NCBI GenBank assembly: GCA_001636495.1
Contig: KV440964.1
Span: 3,674,666 to 3,738,665, forward strand
Length of the DNA: 64,000 nucleotides
Direction: 5' to 3'
Source: Sutcliffiella horikoshii
GTDB lineage: Bacteria; Bacillota; Bacilli; Bacillales; Bacillaceae_I
The position numbers and the translations under genes are program-made. The notes beneath the pieces were generated by a model, which searched no databases, was not told where the DNA came from, and saw only the letters and a program-made list of their open reading frames with translations. Numbering within the stretch: the first letter of the stretch is position 1; each line of letters opens with the position of its first letter. Of the stretch, positions 23,364 to 32,388 are shown piece by piece.

Positions 23364-24035
23364 TTGAGAAATGTACTCATTATTCTTTTTATTAGTATCT
23401 TGATTTCAGCCATTCCTATTGGGTGTGGTACTGCAATTGAAAGTGTTCCGGGTAAAGCAGAAGAACCACCTCCACTGCTACCATCATCCGGGGACTATAC
23501 CTTTCAAAGATATATTGAAGATAAAGAGCATACAGAATACAGAGTGCTCTACAGTAAAGTACCTGACAGCAACATTGTCCAGGTGAAAACGGTTGTGCAT
23601 CTAGGTTCGGAAGATTCTTCAACAGATACTTCGGAAACGATTAATTTTTATGAAGAAAAGAAAGATGGAATTTATGGGTATATCGTTTTATCAGAAGATT
23701 TTCCATCAGAATGGGGTGCTGATGATATAAAAAAATTCCCCAAAACGAAGATTATCGCCTACCCGTTAGAAAAAAGTAAGCGATGGACAGAAACAATAGA
23801 GGATTTCGACCTGGATATTGCCTACCATATCAGAGAAACAGAGGTTGAAATCGAAACACCTGCCGATACTTTCAAGGATTGTATCATTATTGATTTTGAA
23901 GAAAAAGATCAAGATGGCAATACATTGCGGAAAGGAAGTTCGGTTTTCGCACCACAGGTAGGATGGATCAGGCATGAGATTAAAGAGGAAGTATTAAAAG
24001 ACATTCACAAGTTAATAAAGATTAATGAAAGATAA
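23364..24035 (+). CDS. Putative lipoprotein (223 aa)
   Basis: A 223-residue protein starting with TTG at 23364 behind GGGAGGGGTTTTAT. The N-terminal signal ends in the lipobox IPIGC (Cys21), followed by a Pro-rich linker (EEPPPLLPSSGD). The rest is a strand-rich, acidic domain resembling DUF-type Bacillus lipoproteins with a 'FKDCIIIDFEEKD' core. No function is known to me. A perfect 12-base hairpin overlaps its stop and ends the transcript. Confidence 0.7.
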   Translation: MRNVLIILFISILISAIPIGCGTAIESVPGKAEEPPPLLPSSGDYTFQRYIEDKEHTEYRVLYSKVPDSNIVQVKTVVHLGSEDSSTDTSETINFYEEKKDGIYGYIVLSEDFPSEWGADDIKKFPKTKIIAYPLEKSKRWTETIEDFDLDIAYHIRETEVEIETPADTFKDCIIIDFEEKDQDGNTLRKGSSVFAPQVGWIRHEIKEEVLKDIHKLIKINER

Positions 24036-24058
24036 TTTGACTTATCTTTCATTTTTTT
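24024..24058 (+). terminator. Terminator overlapping the lipoprotein stop codon
   Basis: AATGAAAGATAA pairs perfectly with TTATCTTTCATT around TTTGAC, followed by TTTTT. The stop TAA is inside the stem. Confidence 0.85.
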
Positions 24059-24281
24059 GGTTACCATTTGATGAATATTCCTCCTACTGAAGAACCTTTA
24101 TAACGTTCTAATCGTCTTATTAATTGAATCCTTCGTTTTACGAAGATTTTACATAACTGTAATGAAGAGATAATCATATTTATAGTATAATTACACACAT
24201 ATCATTCCCTAATCATGGGTATATAGATACCGAAAGCCATTTATTATGTTATACTTCTATAATTAAGGAGGAGATGTACCA

Positions 24282-24476
24282 TTGAGTTTGAGTAAGATTA
24301 TTTTCGTTATTAGCATTATGGCTAGCTTTCTTATGCTTGTTGCATCAGTTATAGCATTTGTGATCCATGATATCGGATATTTCTGGATGATGTTCGCTCT
24401 AATGGTGATTAGTATCCTTCAGAATATATCAGTATACAAACACATCTCCACAAGTGAAACCCCTGTGAAAAGTTAG
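24282..24476 (+). CDS. Small membrane protein (64 aa)
   Basis: A 64-residue protein with two hydrophobic segments (about 5-28 and 32-48), starting with TTG at 24282 behind AAGGAGGAGATGTACCA. Family unknown. The preceding 220 bases hold the small inverted repeats CTTCGT/ACGAAG (about 24131-24145) and GGTAT/ATACC (24218-24231), which may be promoter elements or operators. Confidence 0.6.
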   Translation: MSLSKIIFVISIMASFLMLVASVIAFVIHDIGYFWMMFALMVISILQNISVYKHISTSETPVKS

Positions 24477-24502
24477 ACCGCTATGCAACATTCCAGCGAA
24501 TG

Positions 24503-25513
24503 CTAGCTTTTCATCTCTGTTCGTATATAGTTCCCTTCTTTATCATAAAAGTGAAATTTTTTTACGAGGTTATCGTCTGATTCCAGAATCTCCGGGAGCG
24601 AAATATGAATCAAGAACTGGTCGGCGACCACCATGCTTGAAAACTTATAAATCACTTTTTCTTTCCGCTCAACCTCCAGCACTACTTTTTGGACCTTATC
24701 AGATGGTGGCACCAATCCATGAAAATATGTATGTTCAACAGGATGTGCACTCACCTTTTTCTCTTCGTAACAAAAGCTTTTTTCTCCATTCATAGAGTAG
24801 AAGTTCGGCTCTTCCACTCCTGTAATCATAAACCCATCATCGTTTTGTTGATAGCCACCCAAAACCGTTTTTAACACTGCATTTTTCTCGGAATAAATCA
24901 AAAAGGATTGATTGCTTTCGTCTACAAACATCAATTCCATCCCTTCTAACTCACTTGCGCTACCCACGATCGCTCCTTTTAAGTTTCGGTACATGTAATT
25001 TGGGTCTGCATTGATTTTCACGGCATCTTCCAGTTTACTTATGTGGGTGAAATATTTTTGTGGCGGGATCGCTATTTTCACTCTAACACCTTGGTTGACA
25101 ATGTCCGTTTCAATTGTCTTTACAGATGTTTGCAGGTTTTCCCCTATGAAAAGGGTTATGGCCCCTTCCTTTGTAGGGATAACTTCCGAATAGTAGGTGT
25201 TGTCGAGGAGAAATTTTTCTAGTTTCAATTTTCCATATAATCCTTTTATAAAAATGGCAGCTCCTAATTTATCTTGATCATATTCAAATGTGGCAACCAC
25301 TCTGTTCGTATCTTCTATTTGAAATGCCTCTAAAAGCAATGGCTCCTCTTGTTTTGATCCCAAGTGCTCATGGATGAATCCTGTAATGGCTCTTTCGGAG
25401 TTTTTTAAGGTGTAATGTGTATATTCATAGATGGAATAACTTCCAAGTGCTAGTAGACTTGTTAATGACATGATTATAAATAACCTTTTCAACGTCGTTA
25501 CCCCCTGTTTCAT
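24503..25513 (-). CDS. Hypothetical membrane-anchored protein (336 aa)
   Basis: A 336-residue protein with one N-terminal membrane segment (about residues 8-30) and a large extracytoplasmic domain rich in strands. No catalytic motif stands out and I do not recognise the family. Two starts are possible: the ATG at 25513 (AGAGGTAGTA upstream) or the TTG at 25492, which has a stronger GGGGG site. It is monocistronic. Confidence 0.65.
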   Translation of the reverse strand: MKQGVTTLKRLFIIMSLTSLLALGSYSIYEYTHYTLKNSERAITGFIHEHLGSKQEEPLLLEAFQIEDTNRVVATFEYDQDKLGAAIFIKGLYGKLKLEKFLLDNTYYSEVIPTKEGAITLFIGENLQTSVKTIETDIVNQGVRVKIAIPPQKYFTHISKLEDAVKINADPNYMYRNLKGAIVGSASELEGMELMFVDESNQSFLIYSEKNAVLKTVLGGYQQNDDGFMITGVEEPNFYSMNGEKSFCYEEKKVSAHPVEHTYFHGLVPPSDKVQKVVLEVERKEKVIYKFSSMVVADQFLIHISLPEILESDDNLVKKFHFYDKEGNYIRTEMKS

Positions 25514-25757
25514 TACTACCTCTTAGGAAAATAAAACTAAAATAGTTCCATAGCCCTACCTATAATCTTAAGACAAATATTACTTGGAGGCTATTGGGAA
25601 AGTGAAATTGGAATATCAGTAGTTATTCAATGTTTTAGTTGAACACTTTCCTAAAACAAAGTATATTTGAAATTTCTACCTCCATTAAAAAAATAATACA
25701 TTTCCGAACTTCATAATTTATCCACATACTTTTATTCGTGTTTTTAGAGGAAACCCC

Positions 25758-25786
25758 TTTTCAAATTCCCCTTTTTCCTATATAAT
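25758..25786 (+). promoter_or_regulatory. Candidate promoter of the xpt operon
   Basis: TTTTCA (25758-25763), 17 bases, TATAAT (25781-25786), about 35 bases before the guanine riboswitch. The rest of the 300-base gap from 25514 shows nothing else. Confidence 0.5.
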
Positions 25787-25819
25787 CACTTCATAATCCA
25801 AACAATTCAACATAAGCAT

Positions 25820-25890
25820 AACTCGTATAATAGTAGGAATATGGCCTACGAGTCTCTACCAAGCTACCGTAAATGGCTTGACTACGAGTG
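25820..25890 (+). promoter_or_regulatory. Guanine riboswitch upstream of xpt
   Basis: The P1 helix ACTCGTA/TACGAGT surrounds the purine aptamer with GTAGGAATATGGCCTAC, GTCTCTACC and ACCGTAAAT. The J3/1 junction reads ACTA, so position 74 is C and the ligand should be guanine or hypoxanthine/xanthine. Confidence 0.96.
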
Positions 25891-25891
25891 A

Positions 25892-26617
<726 letters not shown>

Positions 26618-26636
26618 GACAAATGGAGGTCATCTA

Positions 26637-28166
26637 ATGAAAACAACGACTGTTAACTATCCTTGGTATAAAAAAGAAGATACTGATGCCTTCTTCGCAC
26701 TCTTCCAAAATAACTTGGCTAACTTTGTTATCATTGCTGTGACAATGCTTGGCATGGGCTTTCCGGCAAGCATCGTATTCGGCAAAGTCATCCCTGGTGC
26801 TGCTGTTGCCGTAATGGTAGGTAACCTTTATTACGCGTTTATGGCAAAGCGTTTGGCAATAAAAGAAGGACGGACAGATGTCACTGCCCTCTCCTATGGG
26901 ATCAGCACTCCTGTCATGTTTGTTTTCCTATTTGGTGTTTTGGCGCCTGCAAATGCATTGACCGGTGATCCGGAACTTGCATGGAAGATTGCAGTTGCTG
27001 CTGCATTTTTGAGTGGATTGATTGAGACATTGGTAAGTTTCACTGGCAACTGGGTTCGAAACCAACTGCCGCGAGCCGCCATGCTTGGCGCACTTGCCGG
27101 GGTTGCCCTTACCTTTATTGCTGGAGAAATGCTATTTAATACTTTTTCCATCCCGGTTGTAGGGTTAGTTGCACTTGTAATCATCATTGTCGGTGTTGTC
27201 GGGAAGATGTCGATGCCATTTAAAATTCCCGCTTCCTTGTTTGCTGTCATTATTGGGACAGTTCTGGCATTCTCGTTAGGCTATCAATCACCATCACAAA
27301 TTTCTGACGGACTTGCCAATATTGGATTTTATCCTATTCTACCTACACTGGCGGCTTTTGAAGGAATGACTTACCTGTTCGGAACTCTTATTGGACTATT
27401 GGCTATCATCCTACCTATCACTCTTTATAACGCGATTGAAACAATGAACAATGTGGATGCCATGTCTGCAGCAGGGGATTCGTATGATGTTCGTGAATGT
27501 CAGGCAGTAGATGGAGTAGGCACGATGCTTGGAGCTGTTTTTGGCGGTCTCTTCCCTACTACCGTTTATATTGCGACAGTCGGTTCGAAATGGATGGGTG
27601 CCGGCAGAGGATACAGCATCCTAAACGCCATCGTTTTTGGAATCGCAGCCATGACAGGTGTGATCGCAGCTCTCGCTGCCATCATTCCGCTTGCCGCAGT
27701 AGCTCCAATCTTGGTATTTGTCGGAATTTCCATGGTGGCAACCGCATTCCAATCTAATGACAAAAAGTATTTTCCTGCCGTTGCAATTGCCATGCTTCCT
27801 TACTTTGCAAACTATGTAATGACCCGCTTCAACAATAGTGCAGGAGAAGTGGTTTCCGGCATTTCTGAGGGAATTGTCCCTCTTGGTCAAGGTGCCATGT
27901 TTACAGCCATCGTGCTTGGTGCTATCACTGTTTATATTATTGATCAAGACTACCGCCGAGCATCTTACTTCGCTTTGATTGGGGCATTCCTATCGTTCGT
28001 CGGATTCATGCATGCACCAAGGCTAGCTGTGAATGCCGCTCCAGATTTCGCGTTAGGCTATGTGCTAGTGGCTGTATTCTTGGTTTACTGTTCGTACCAA
28101 CGTGCATCAAATATGGTCAAGCATACTGAACAAAAAGTTTCTGTGAAACAGCGGGTTGCTTCATAG
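26637..28166 (+). CDS. NCS2-type purine permease (AzgA-like, 509 aa)
   Basis: A 509-residue integral membrane protein with about 13-14 membrane segments. It belongs to the nucleobase:cation symporter-2 superfamily, probably the AzgA-like hypoxanthine/adenine/guanine branch; it is longer than the PbuX xanthine permease that usually partners xpt. Recognisable segments include FGLFPTTVYIATVG-like GGLFPTTVYIATVGSKW and ETMNNVDAMSAAGDSYDVRE. The gene starts behind AATGGAGGTCATCTA. Its place in a guanine-riboswitch operon with xpt points to uptake of a purine base, probably xanthine, hypoxanthine or guanine. Confidence 0.85.
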   Translation: MKTTTVNYPWYKKEDTDAFFALFQNNLANFVIIAVTMLGMGFPASIVFGKVIPGAAVAVMVGNLYYAFMAKRLAIKEGRTDVTALSYGISTPVMFVFLFGVLAPANALTGDPELAWKIAVAAAFLSGLIETLVSFTGNWVRNQLPRAAMLGALAGVALTFIAGEMLFNTFSIPVVGLVALVIIIVGVVGKMSMPFKIPASLFAVIIGTVLAFSLGYQSPSQISDGLANIGFYPILPTLAAFEGMTYLFGTLIGLLAIILPITLYNAIETMNNVDAMSAAGDSYDVRECQAVDGVGTMLGAVFGGLFPTTVYIATVGSKWMGAGRGYSILNAIVFGIAAMTGVIAALAAIIPLAAVAPILVFVGISMVATAFQSNDKKYFPAVAIAMLPYFANYVMTRFNNSAGEVVSGISEGIVPLGQGAMFTAIVLGAITVYIIDQDYRRASYFALIGAFLSFVGFMHAPRLAVNAAPDFALGYVLVAVFLVYCSYQRASNMVKHTEQKVSVKQRVAS

Positions 28167-28178
28167 GATAAATATTTC

Positions 28179-28210
28179 AAGCCGAGAGTTCCCCTCTCGG
28201 CTTTTTTTTT
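28179..28210 (+). terminator. Terminator of the xpt operon
   Basis: AGCCGAGAG pairs with CTCTCGGCT, followed by nine T. The MITE copy 2 begins right after the T run. Confidence 0.93.
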
Positions 28211-28395
28211 GGCTGTTTTCGTAAACTTTGTTGCTTTTTCGTTTTAACAAACTAACCGCTATATACCTTACTGTCGTGCTCTTTTCCCTGTTTTACTGTA
28301 TATTCTACTTGCTTATTTTAGAGTTTGTAAGAGGACAAAAAGTCCAAATGCCGACTTTTTGCTAGTGATTAGCAACAATCTTTTAGAAAAGAGCC
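28211..28395. mobile_element. MITE-like element, copy 2 (inverted relative to copy 1)
   Basis: 185 bases, aligned along most of its length with the reverse complement of 7228-7410. The ends read GGCTGTTTTCGTAAAC and, on the other strand, GGCTCTTTTCTAAAAG. The interior hairpin AAAAAGTC/GACTTTTT is kept. Flanks TTTTTTTT (28203-28210) and TTTTGTTT (28396-28403) fit an 8-base target duplication with one change. No coding capacity. Confidence 0.8.
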
Positions 28396-28523
28396 TTTTG
28401 TTTCCACTTTAATGATTTTTATATCCCTTTATCATAGAAATTTTCCGCTAACAGGGCATTTGCCCACGAATTTTGGACGAATGCACATACAATACAAAGT
28501 AGGCAGAGTTAGGAGGAGAACGA

Positions 28524-29039
28524 ATGTATTCACAAAATCATATGTACGGCATATCTCAACTTGGACAGCGCTCCATTGGACCAGGGTATGGAAGGAGGCC
28601 AGGATATGGTGGTATCGGCTTTGGTGGCTTTGGATTTCCTTTGCTAGGAGGGATTGCCGGGGGACTGCTGGGCAGCGCCATTTTCAATAACTTCGGATAC
28701 GGTGGAGGTTTTGGTGGTGGTCCGGGATACGGTGGCTATCCTGGGGTTGGCTTTGGTGGACCTGGATTCGGCGGTCCTGGATTTGGCGGTGGTCCTGGGT
28801 TCGGCGGTGGTCCCGGATTTGGCGGTGGTCCTGGGTTCGGCGGTGGTCCTGGATTTGGCGGTGGTCCCGGATTTGGCGGTGGTCCCGGATTTGGCGGTGG
28901 TCCTGGGTTCGGCGGTGATCCTGGATTTGGCGGTGGTCCCGGATTTGGTGGCGGTCCCGGATTTGGTGGCGGTCAACAAACATTCGGCGGGAGCCAAGGT
29001 TTCACGGGCAGCCAAGGAAATCAAGGCGGATTTCAATAA
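28524..29039 (+). CDS. Gly-rich GFGGGP-repeat protein (171 aa)
   Basis: A 171-residue protein made mostly of glycine, with a central hydrophobic part (FPLLGGIAGGLLGSAIFNN, about residues 38-56) and then about a dozen hexapeptide units GFGGGP. The end is Gln/Gly-rich. The ATG at 28524 follows GTTAGGAGGAGAACGA. Similar repeats occur in Bacillus spore-coat or surface proteins, but no function is shown. The 18-base DNA units differ only at wobble positions, so length changes by slippage are likely. Confidence 0.75.
   Translation: MYSQNHMYGISQLGQRSIGPGYGRRPGYGGIGFGGFGFPLLGGIAGGLLGSAIFNNFGYGGGFGGGPGYGGYPGVGFGGPGFGGPGFGGGPGFGGGPGFGGGPGFGGGPGFGGGPGFGGGPGFGGGPGFGGDPGFGGGPGFGGGPGFGGGQQTFGGSQGFTGSQGNQGGFQ
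28756..28976 (+). repeat. 18-base tandem repeat array coding GFGGGP
   Basis: About twelve copies of an 18-base unit such as GGATTTGGCGGTGGTCCC, with wobble changes (TTT/TTC, CCC/CCT) and shorter first units. It lies inside the Gly-rich gene. Confidence 0.85.
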
Positions 29040-29048
29040 ATCAATAAA

Positions 29049-29080
29049 TAGCCCTCATCCTAGATCTGTGAGGGCCTTTC
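29049..29080 (+). terminator. Terminator after the Gly-rich gene
   Basis: GCCCTCA (29051-29057) pairs with TGAGGGC (29069-29075), then CTTTCTT. Confidence 0.75.
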
Positions 29081-29111
29081 TTAACTATCTTCAACGACAG
29101 GACTGATCAGT

Positions 29112-29498
29112 ATGGAAAAGGAGAAGCAAGAATTAGAACAGCGCCTCCAAGAAAATATAGCATTCGCTGTATGGTTACAGGTAATAGGTCAATTACTGGA
29201 GGCAGTAAATCTCACCAAGCTATATAACATAACAGATGGACAATCTGATGTAGAGAAAGGGATTCTGACAGGTGTTTGGGTACAGGCAATCGGAGATATT
29301 GTCGGAGCTATCGGCACTACTGCCGAGGTTTTGTCCGATGATCCACAAACGGAGTTAAGGGCTCAGGTTGTGGCTACTCAAGGGCTATGGATTCAGACAT
29401 TTGGTTCAGGTATTGAAGCAACAAGTGCTACAGAGGCAATTAAAAGGGAACTGCAAACTACGCCTCCGCTTCCGACCATTTTTATTCCTGGTTCTTAA
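29112..29498 (+). CDS. Hypothetical protein (128 aa, DUF6944-like)
   Basis: A 128-residue protein with amphipathic helices containing repeated WLQVIGQ, VWVQAIGDIVGAIGTT and LWIQTFGSGIEATSAT units, about 40 residues apart, so it may be built from three related helical repeats. Resembles the Bacillus DUF6944 proteins, uncertainly. No signal peptide. The start ATG at 29112 has only a weak upstream site (GGACTGATCAGT). Confidence 0.6.
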   Translation: MEKEKQELEQRLQENIAFAVWLQVIGQLLEAVNLTKLYNITDGQSDVEKGILTGVWVQAIGDIVGAIGTTAEVLSDDPQTELRAQVVATQGLWIQTFGSGIEATSATEAIKRELQTTPPLPTIFIPGS

Positions 29499-29569
29499 CT
29501 GGAAAGTGCATCAATTTCTTGTAAATAGAAAAACTAATGGTATCTTTTATAACGAGAGCAGGCCATTCT

Positions 29570-30124
29570 ATGTCGATTCAGCAACAATACATTGAAATTT
29601 ATTCTAAAAATCAATCGTCCGTCCAATCCCATATGAATTTCTGGCTTGAGCATGTGGTATTCTCTTGGCAGTGGTGGATAATGGTCAGTACACTTATACT
29701 CTTATGGACACTGTTTTGGAAACTTAAAAAAACAGAGGTGCTCCCCAGAATCACCATCTTCGGGCTATTATGGATAATTGTCGCCTCCAATCTGGACGGA
29801 TTGGGTTATGAACTGGGGCTTTGGGGTTACACTTACAATCTTAGTCCATTCCTACCTAAATCATATGTATTTGATTATTGCCTCATCCCTATTACATACA
29901 TGCTGCTCTATCAATACTTCCCTAGAGGAAAGAGTTTCTTTTATTCAAATGTTGTTTTGGCGCTTGGAGCCTCTTTGATTGCTGAGCCTGTGGCAGAAAA
30001 GCTCGACCTTTACATCCCGTTCCATTGGAGCGTATTCATATCCATTCCCTTATATATAATGATTTCCTACCTTCTCAAATTCATCACTGAACGGATATGT
30101 CGTTCCATTAGTCATGAAAAATAG
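29570..30124 (+). CDS. CBO0543-family membrane protein
   Basis: A 184-residue integral membrane protein with about five membrane segments and many Trp and Tyr residues (HMNFWLEHVVFSWQWWIMV, SNLDGLGYELGLWGYT, FDYCLIPITYMLLYQYFP). This pattern is that of the CBO0543 family, common in spore formers and of unknown function. The start ATG at 29570 has a weak ribosome binding site (GAGAGCAGG). It ends just before a strong terminator. Confidence 0.75.
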   Translation: MSIQQQYIEIYSKNQSSVQSHMNFWLEHVVFSWQWWIMVSTLILLWTLFWKLKKTEVLPRITIFGLLWIIVASNLDGLGYELGLWGYTYNLSPFLPKSYVFDYCLIPITYMLLYQYFPRGKSFFYSNVVLALGASLIAEPVAEKLDLYIPFHWSVFISIPLYIMISYLLKFITERICRSISHEK

Positions 30125-30152
30125 GATAACCAAAGTGGTTATCCTATTTTTC
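30117..30152. terminator. Bidirectional terminator
   Basis: AAAATAGGATAACC pairs with GGTTATCCTATTTT around AAAGT. It serves the CBO0543 gene and the convergent antiporter gene. Confidence 0.9.
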
Positions 30153-31704
30153 ACACCGTTTCTTTTATCTCCTCTTTATTCGAATCTTCTTCCTCATTGT
30201 CCGGCTCTTTTTCATTAATGACAGGATCTGGTACTTTCTTCTTTTTTAAGAATTCTTCTAATTCTAGTTTACTCTTTCTGGCAGTCAGAATGTATAAGAA
30301 ATCCTTGTCCCTTATTACTGTATCACCTGATGGCGTTACAAGTATTCCAGCCCTAATGATCGCATTGATTAGTGTTTTATCCGGGAATTCCAACTCAGCT
30401 AGTGTTTTTCCGACCATATCCAAATCCTTTTCCACCTGGAACTCGATAATTTCCGCATTTGCTTTTCCGATGGATACAAGCTCCAATGAATGAATTGGTG
30501 CTATTTTCTTTGGACCCGTAAGATTTAGTTTTCTTGCAAGCATCGTAATGGTCGATCCTTGGACTAAAGTGGAGGTCAACACGACGAAGAATACGACATT
30601 AAAGAACAGTTGAGCATTTGGTATGCCTGCAATCATCGGGAATGTAGCGAGAACGATTGGTACCGCTCCGCGAAGACCTGCCCATGATAAAAATACCTTC
30701 TCTTTGATGCTGAAATCCATGCCTATCGTAGAAAGGAATACCGCAACAGGTCTTGCAACAACAATCAAGATCACTGAGAGCAACAAGCCTTTGAGCATAA
30801 TATCCCACTGGAATAATTGGCCTGGGAAAACCAATAATCCTAGAATAATAAACATCAGAATTTGCATCATCCATGCAAACCCTTCATTGAAACGGAAGAT
30901 AGATTGACGATAGGTAAGTTCATTGTTACCAATTATTAAAGCTGCCACATATACCGCCAATAGTCCGCTTGCCCCCATCAATGCAGCGATACTGTAAGTT
31001 AAAAGCGCGAATGCCATGGCAAAGACAGGGTACAGGCCAGAGGAATCAAGATTTATCTTGTTGATGGAAAGAGAAGCGAGCTTACCAAGTCCCAACCCCA
31101 AGAGTAAACCAATTCCCATCTGCCAGAAGAAGCTTCCAATAAATCCTATGTAACTAGGATTGGAGGCTGTAATCAGCTCAATGAAGGACAAAGTCAAAAA
31201 TACGGCCATCGGATCATTCGTACCGGATTCCGCCTCAAGGGTTGCCCCCATCCGAGCTTTAATGTTTTGCCCTTTGAGCACGGCAAAAACTGCAGCTGCA
31301 TCGGTGGAACCGACAATGGCACCGAAAAGAAAGGCTTCCAACCAAGTAACACCTAGAATTAGTTTAGCTGCCACCGCTACCAACGCAGAAGTTAGGATAA
31401 CTCCAATCGTTGCCAATGATAGAGAAGGTTTGACAACCTTTCGAACAGTCGTCCATTTGGTTTGAAGACCACCTTCAAACAAAATGATGACTAGAGCGAA
31501 GATACCGATCAATTGGGCATATTTCACATTATCAAAATAGATGAATCCTAAACCGTCACTGCCTGCCATCATGCCGACAATGATGAACAGAACAAGTGCA
31601 GGTACACCTAGTCTTGAGGAAAACTTAGTGGTAATGACTCCAACAATTAATAGAAATGCGGTTAATAAAATAAAATAATCTACATTAAATGCGCCTTGAA
31701 GCAT
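30151..31704 (-). CDS. Potassium/proton antiporter (CPA1 family with RCK-C domain)
   Basis: A 517-residue protein: about 12-13 membrane segments (residues 1-390) of the cation/proton antiporter-1 fold, with the transport motif GSTDAAAVFAVLKG (about 131-144) and SGTNDPMAVF (about 159-168), then a cytosolic TrkA-C (RCK_C) domain (about 400-485) and an acidic tail. This plan fits NhaP2/CvrA-type K+/H+ antiporters; RCK_C domains in Firmicutes often bind c-di-AMP, which would link it to the ktrAB riboswitch nearby (inference). It begins behind AAGGGGGGATAAA, 11 bases after a recombinase gene on the same strand. Confidence 0.9.
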   Translation of the reverse strand: MLQGAFNVDYFILLTAFLLIVGVITTKFSSRLGVPALVLFIIVGMMAGSDGLGFIYFDNVKYAQLIGIFALVIILFEGGLQTKWTTVRKVVKPSLSLATIGVILTSALVAVAAKLILGVTWLEAFLFGAIVGSTDAAAVFAVLKGQNIKARMGATLEAESGTNDPMAVFLTLSFIELITASNPSYIGFIGSFFWQMGIGLLLGLGLGKLASLSINKINLDSSGLYPVFAMAFALLTYSIAALMGASGLLAVYVAALIIGNNELTYRQSIFRFNEGFAWMMQILMFIILGLLVFPGQLFQWDIMLKGLLLSVILIVVARPVAVFLSTIGMDFSIKEKVFLSWAGLRGAVPIVLATFPMIAGIPNAQLFFNVVFFVVLTSTLVQGSTITMLARKLNLTGPKKIAPIHSLELVSIGKANAEIIEFQVEKDLDMVGKTLAELEFPDKTLINAIIRAGILVTPSGDTVIRDKDFLYILTARKSKLELEEFLKKKKVPDPVINEKEPDNEEEDSNKEEIKETV

Positions 31705-31715
31705 TTTATCCCCCC

Positions 31716-32264
31716 TTATAAATTGACATCGATTTTAACTTTTATATTTTCTTGTTTATTGATTCCCAAATAGCGGAGTGTTTCTGAAGGTGTGGCGTGA
31801 TGAAAGTGTTTTTGGAGTAAAGAGACAGCTACACCACTTCTGTATGCATGGTAGCCGAAGGTTTTGCGCAAGGTGTGAGTTCCTACTTTCCCGGGCACTC
31901 CAACATCTTTTGCAGCTTTATTGATAATGCGGTATGCCTGCTGTCGCGTGATCGGAGAAGCGCATTTTTGTGATTTAAATAAGTAGTCTGTTGCGTTAAG
32001 CTTCCTTTTATGAAGGTATTCTGTAATAGCCAGCTTGACATGTTTGTTCATGTAGATACAAGGCTCATTATCTTGAAAATAAAAATCTTTAACCTTCCCA
32101 TCTTCTGTTACATCCTCCACTTTAACATGGAGAAGCTCACTGAGCCGTAGACCCATATTAATTCCCATAACAAAAAACAAGTAATCTCTTAAGGAGTAGT
32201 TTTTTAAGTATTCTTTTATTAGCTGGATATATTTTCGATCTTTTAATGCTTCTACATATTCCAC
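31716..32264 (-). CDS. Minimal tyrosine recombinase (YoeC-like integrase)
   Basis: A 182-residue protein made only of the catalytic domain of tyrosine recombinases. Residues Arg40 (GLRLSELL), His130 and Arg133 (THTLRKTFG), His156 and Tyr165 (HHATPSETLRYLG) form the full catalytic set; the nucleophile Tyr is thus present. The N-terminal core-binding domain is absent, as in YoeC of Bacillus subtilis, which has about the same length. There is no sign of a phage or island around it. The start follows AGGAGGTGTTCTAG. Its promoter region is framed by an inverted repeat. It may be co-transcribed with the antiporter 11 bases downstream. Confidence 0.88.
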   Translation of the reverse strand: MEYVEALKDRKYIQLIKEYLKNYSLRDYLFFVMGINMGLRLSELLHVKVEDVTEDGKVKDFYFQDNEPCIYMNKHVKLAITEYLHKRKLNATDYLFKSQKCASPITRQQAYRIINKAAKDVGVPGKVGTHTLRKTFGYHAYRSGVAVSLLQKHFHHATPSETLRYLGINKQENIKVKIDVNL

Positions 32265-32278
32265 TAGAACACCTCCTT

Positions 32279-32320
32279 AATGTTACTTAACTTAATTATA
32301 ACATATATATATGTAACATT
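32279..32320. promoter_or_regulatory. Promoter region of the recombinase gene inside an inverted repeat
   Basis: AATGTTAC (32279-32286) and GTAACATT (32313-32320) form a perfect 8-base inverted repeat. Between them the minus strand has ATATATATATG and TTATAAT, a good -10 element. The repeat could be an operator, or a recombination core for the encoded enzyme. Confidence 0.5.
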
Positions 32321-32352
32321 TTAATGATATGCACCACAAAAAGAAATTCATA

Positions 32353-32378
32353 CAAAAAACACCGCTCGAAAGCGGTGC
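32353..32378 (-). terminator. Terminator after the second uppP
   Basis: CACCGCT (32360-32366) and AGCGGTG (32371-32377) with loop CGAA, followed on the minus strand by TTTTTT. It lies ten bases beyond the uppP stop. Confidence 0.85.
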
Positions 32379-32388
32379 TTTATTTGCA

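Noticed and set aside
24200-24223. Sigma-B promoter before the 64-residue membrane protein (GGGTAT at 24217)
   Set aside because: No GTTTAA-like -35 lies at the required distance.
28644-29036. Long minus-strand and alternative-frame ORFs across the Gly-rich gene
   Set aside because: They are by-products of the 18-base repeat, with Thr/Lys or Asp/His runs and no ribosome binding sites.
31716-32264. Prophage or genomic island marked by the integrase
   Set aside because: Neighbours are ordinary ion transport and cell-wall genes, and no attachment repeats or phage genes were seen.
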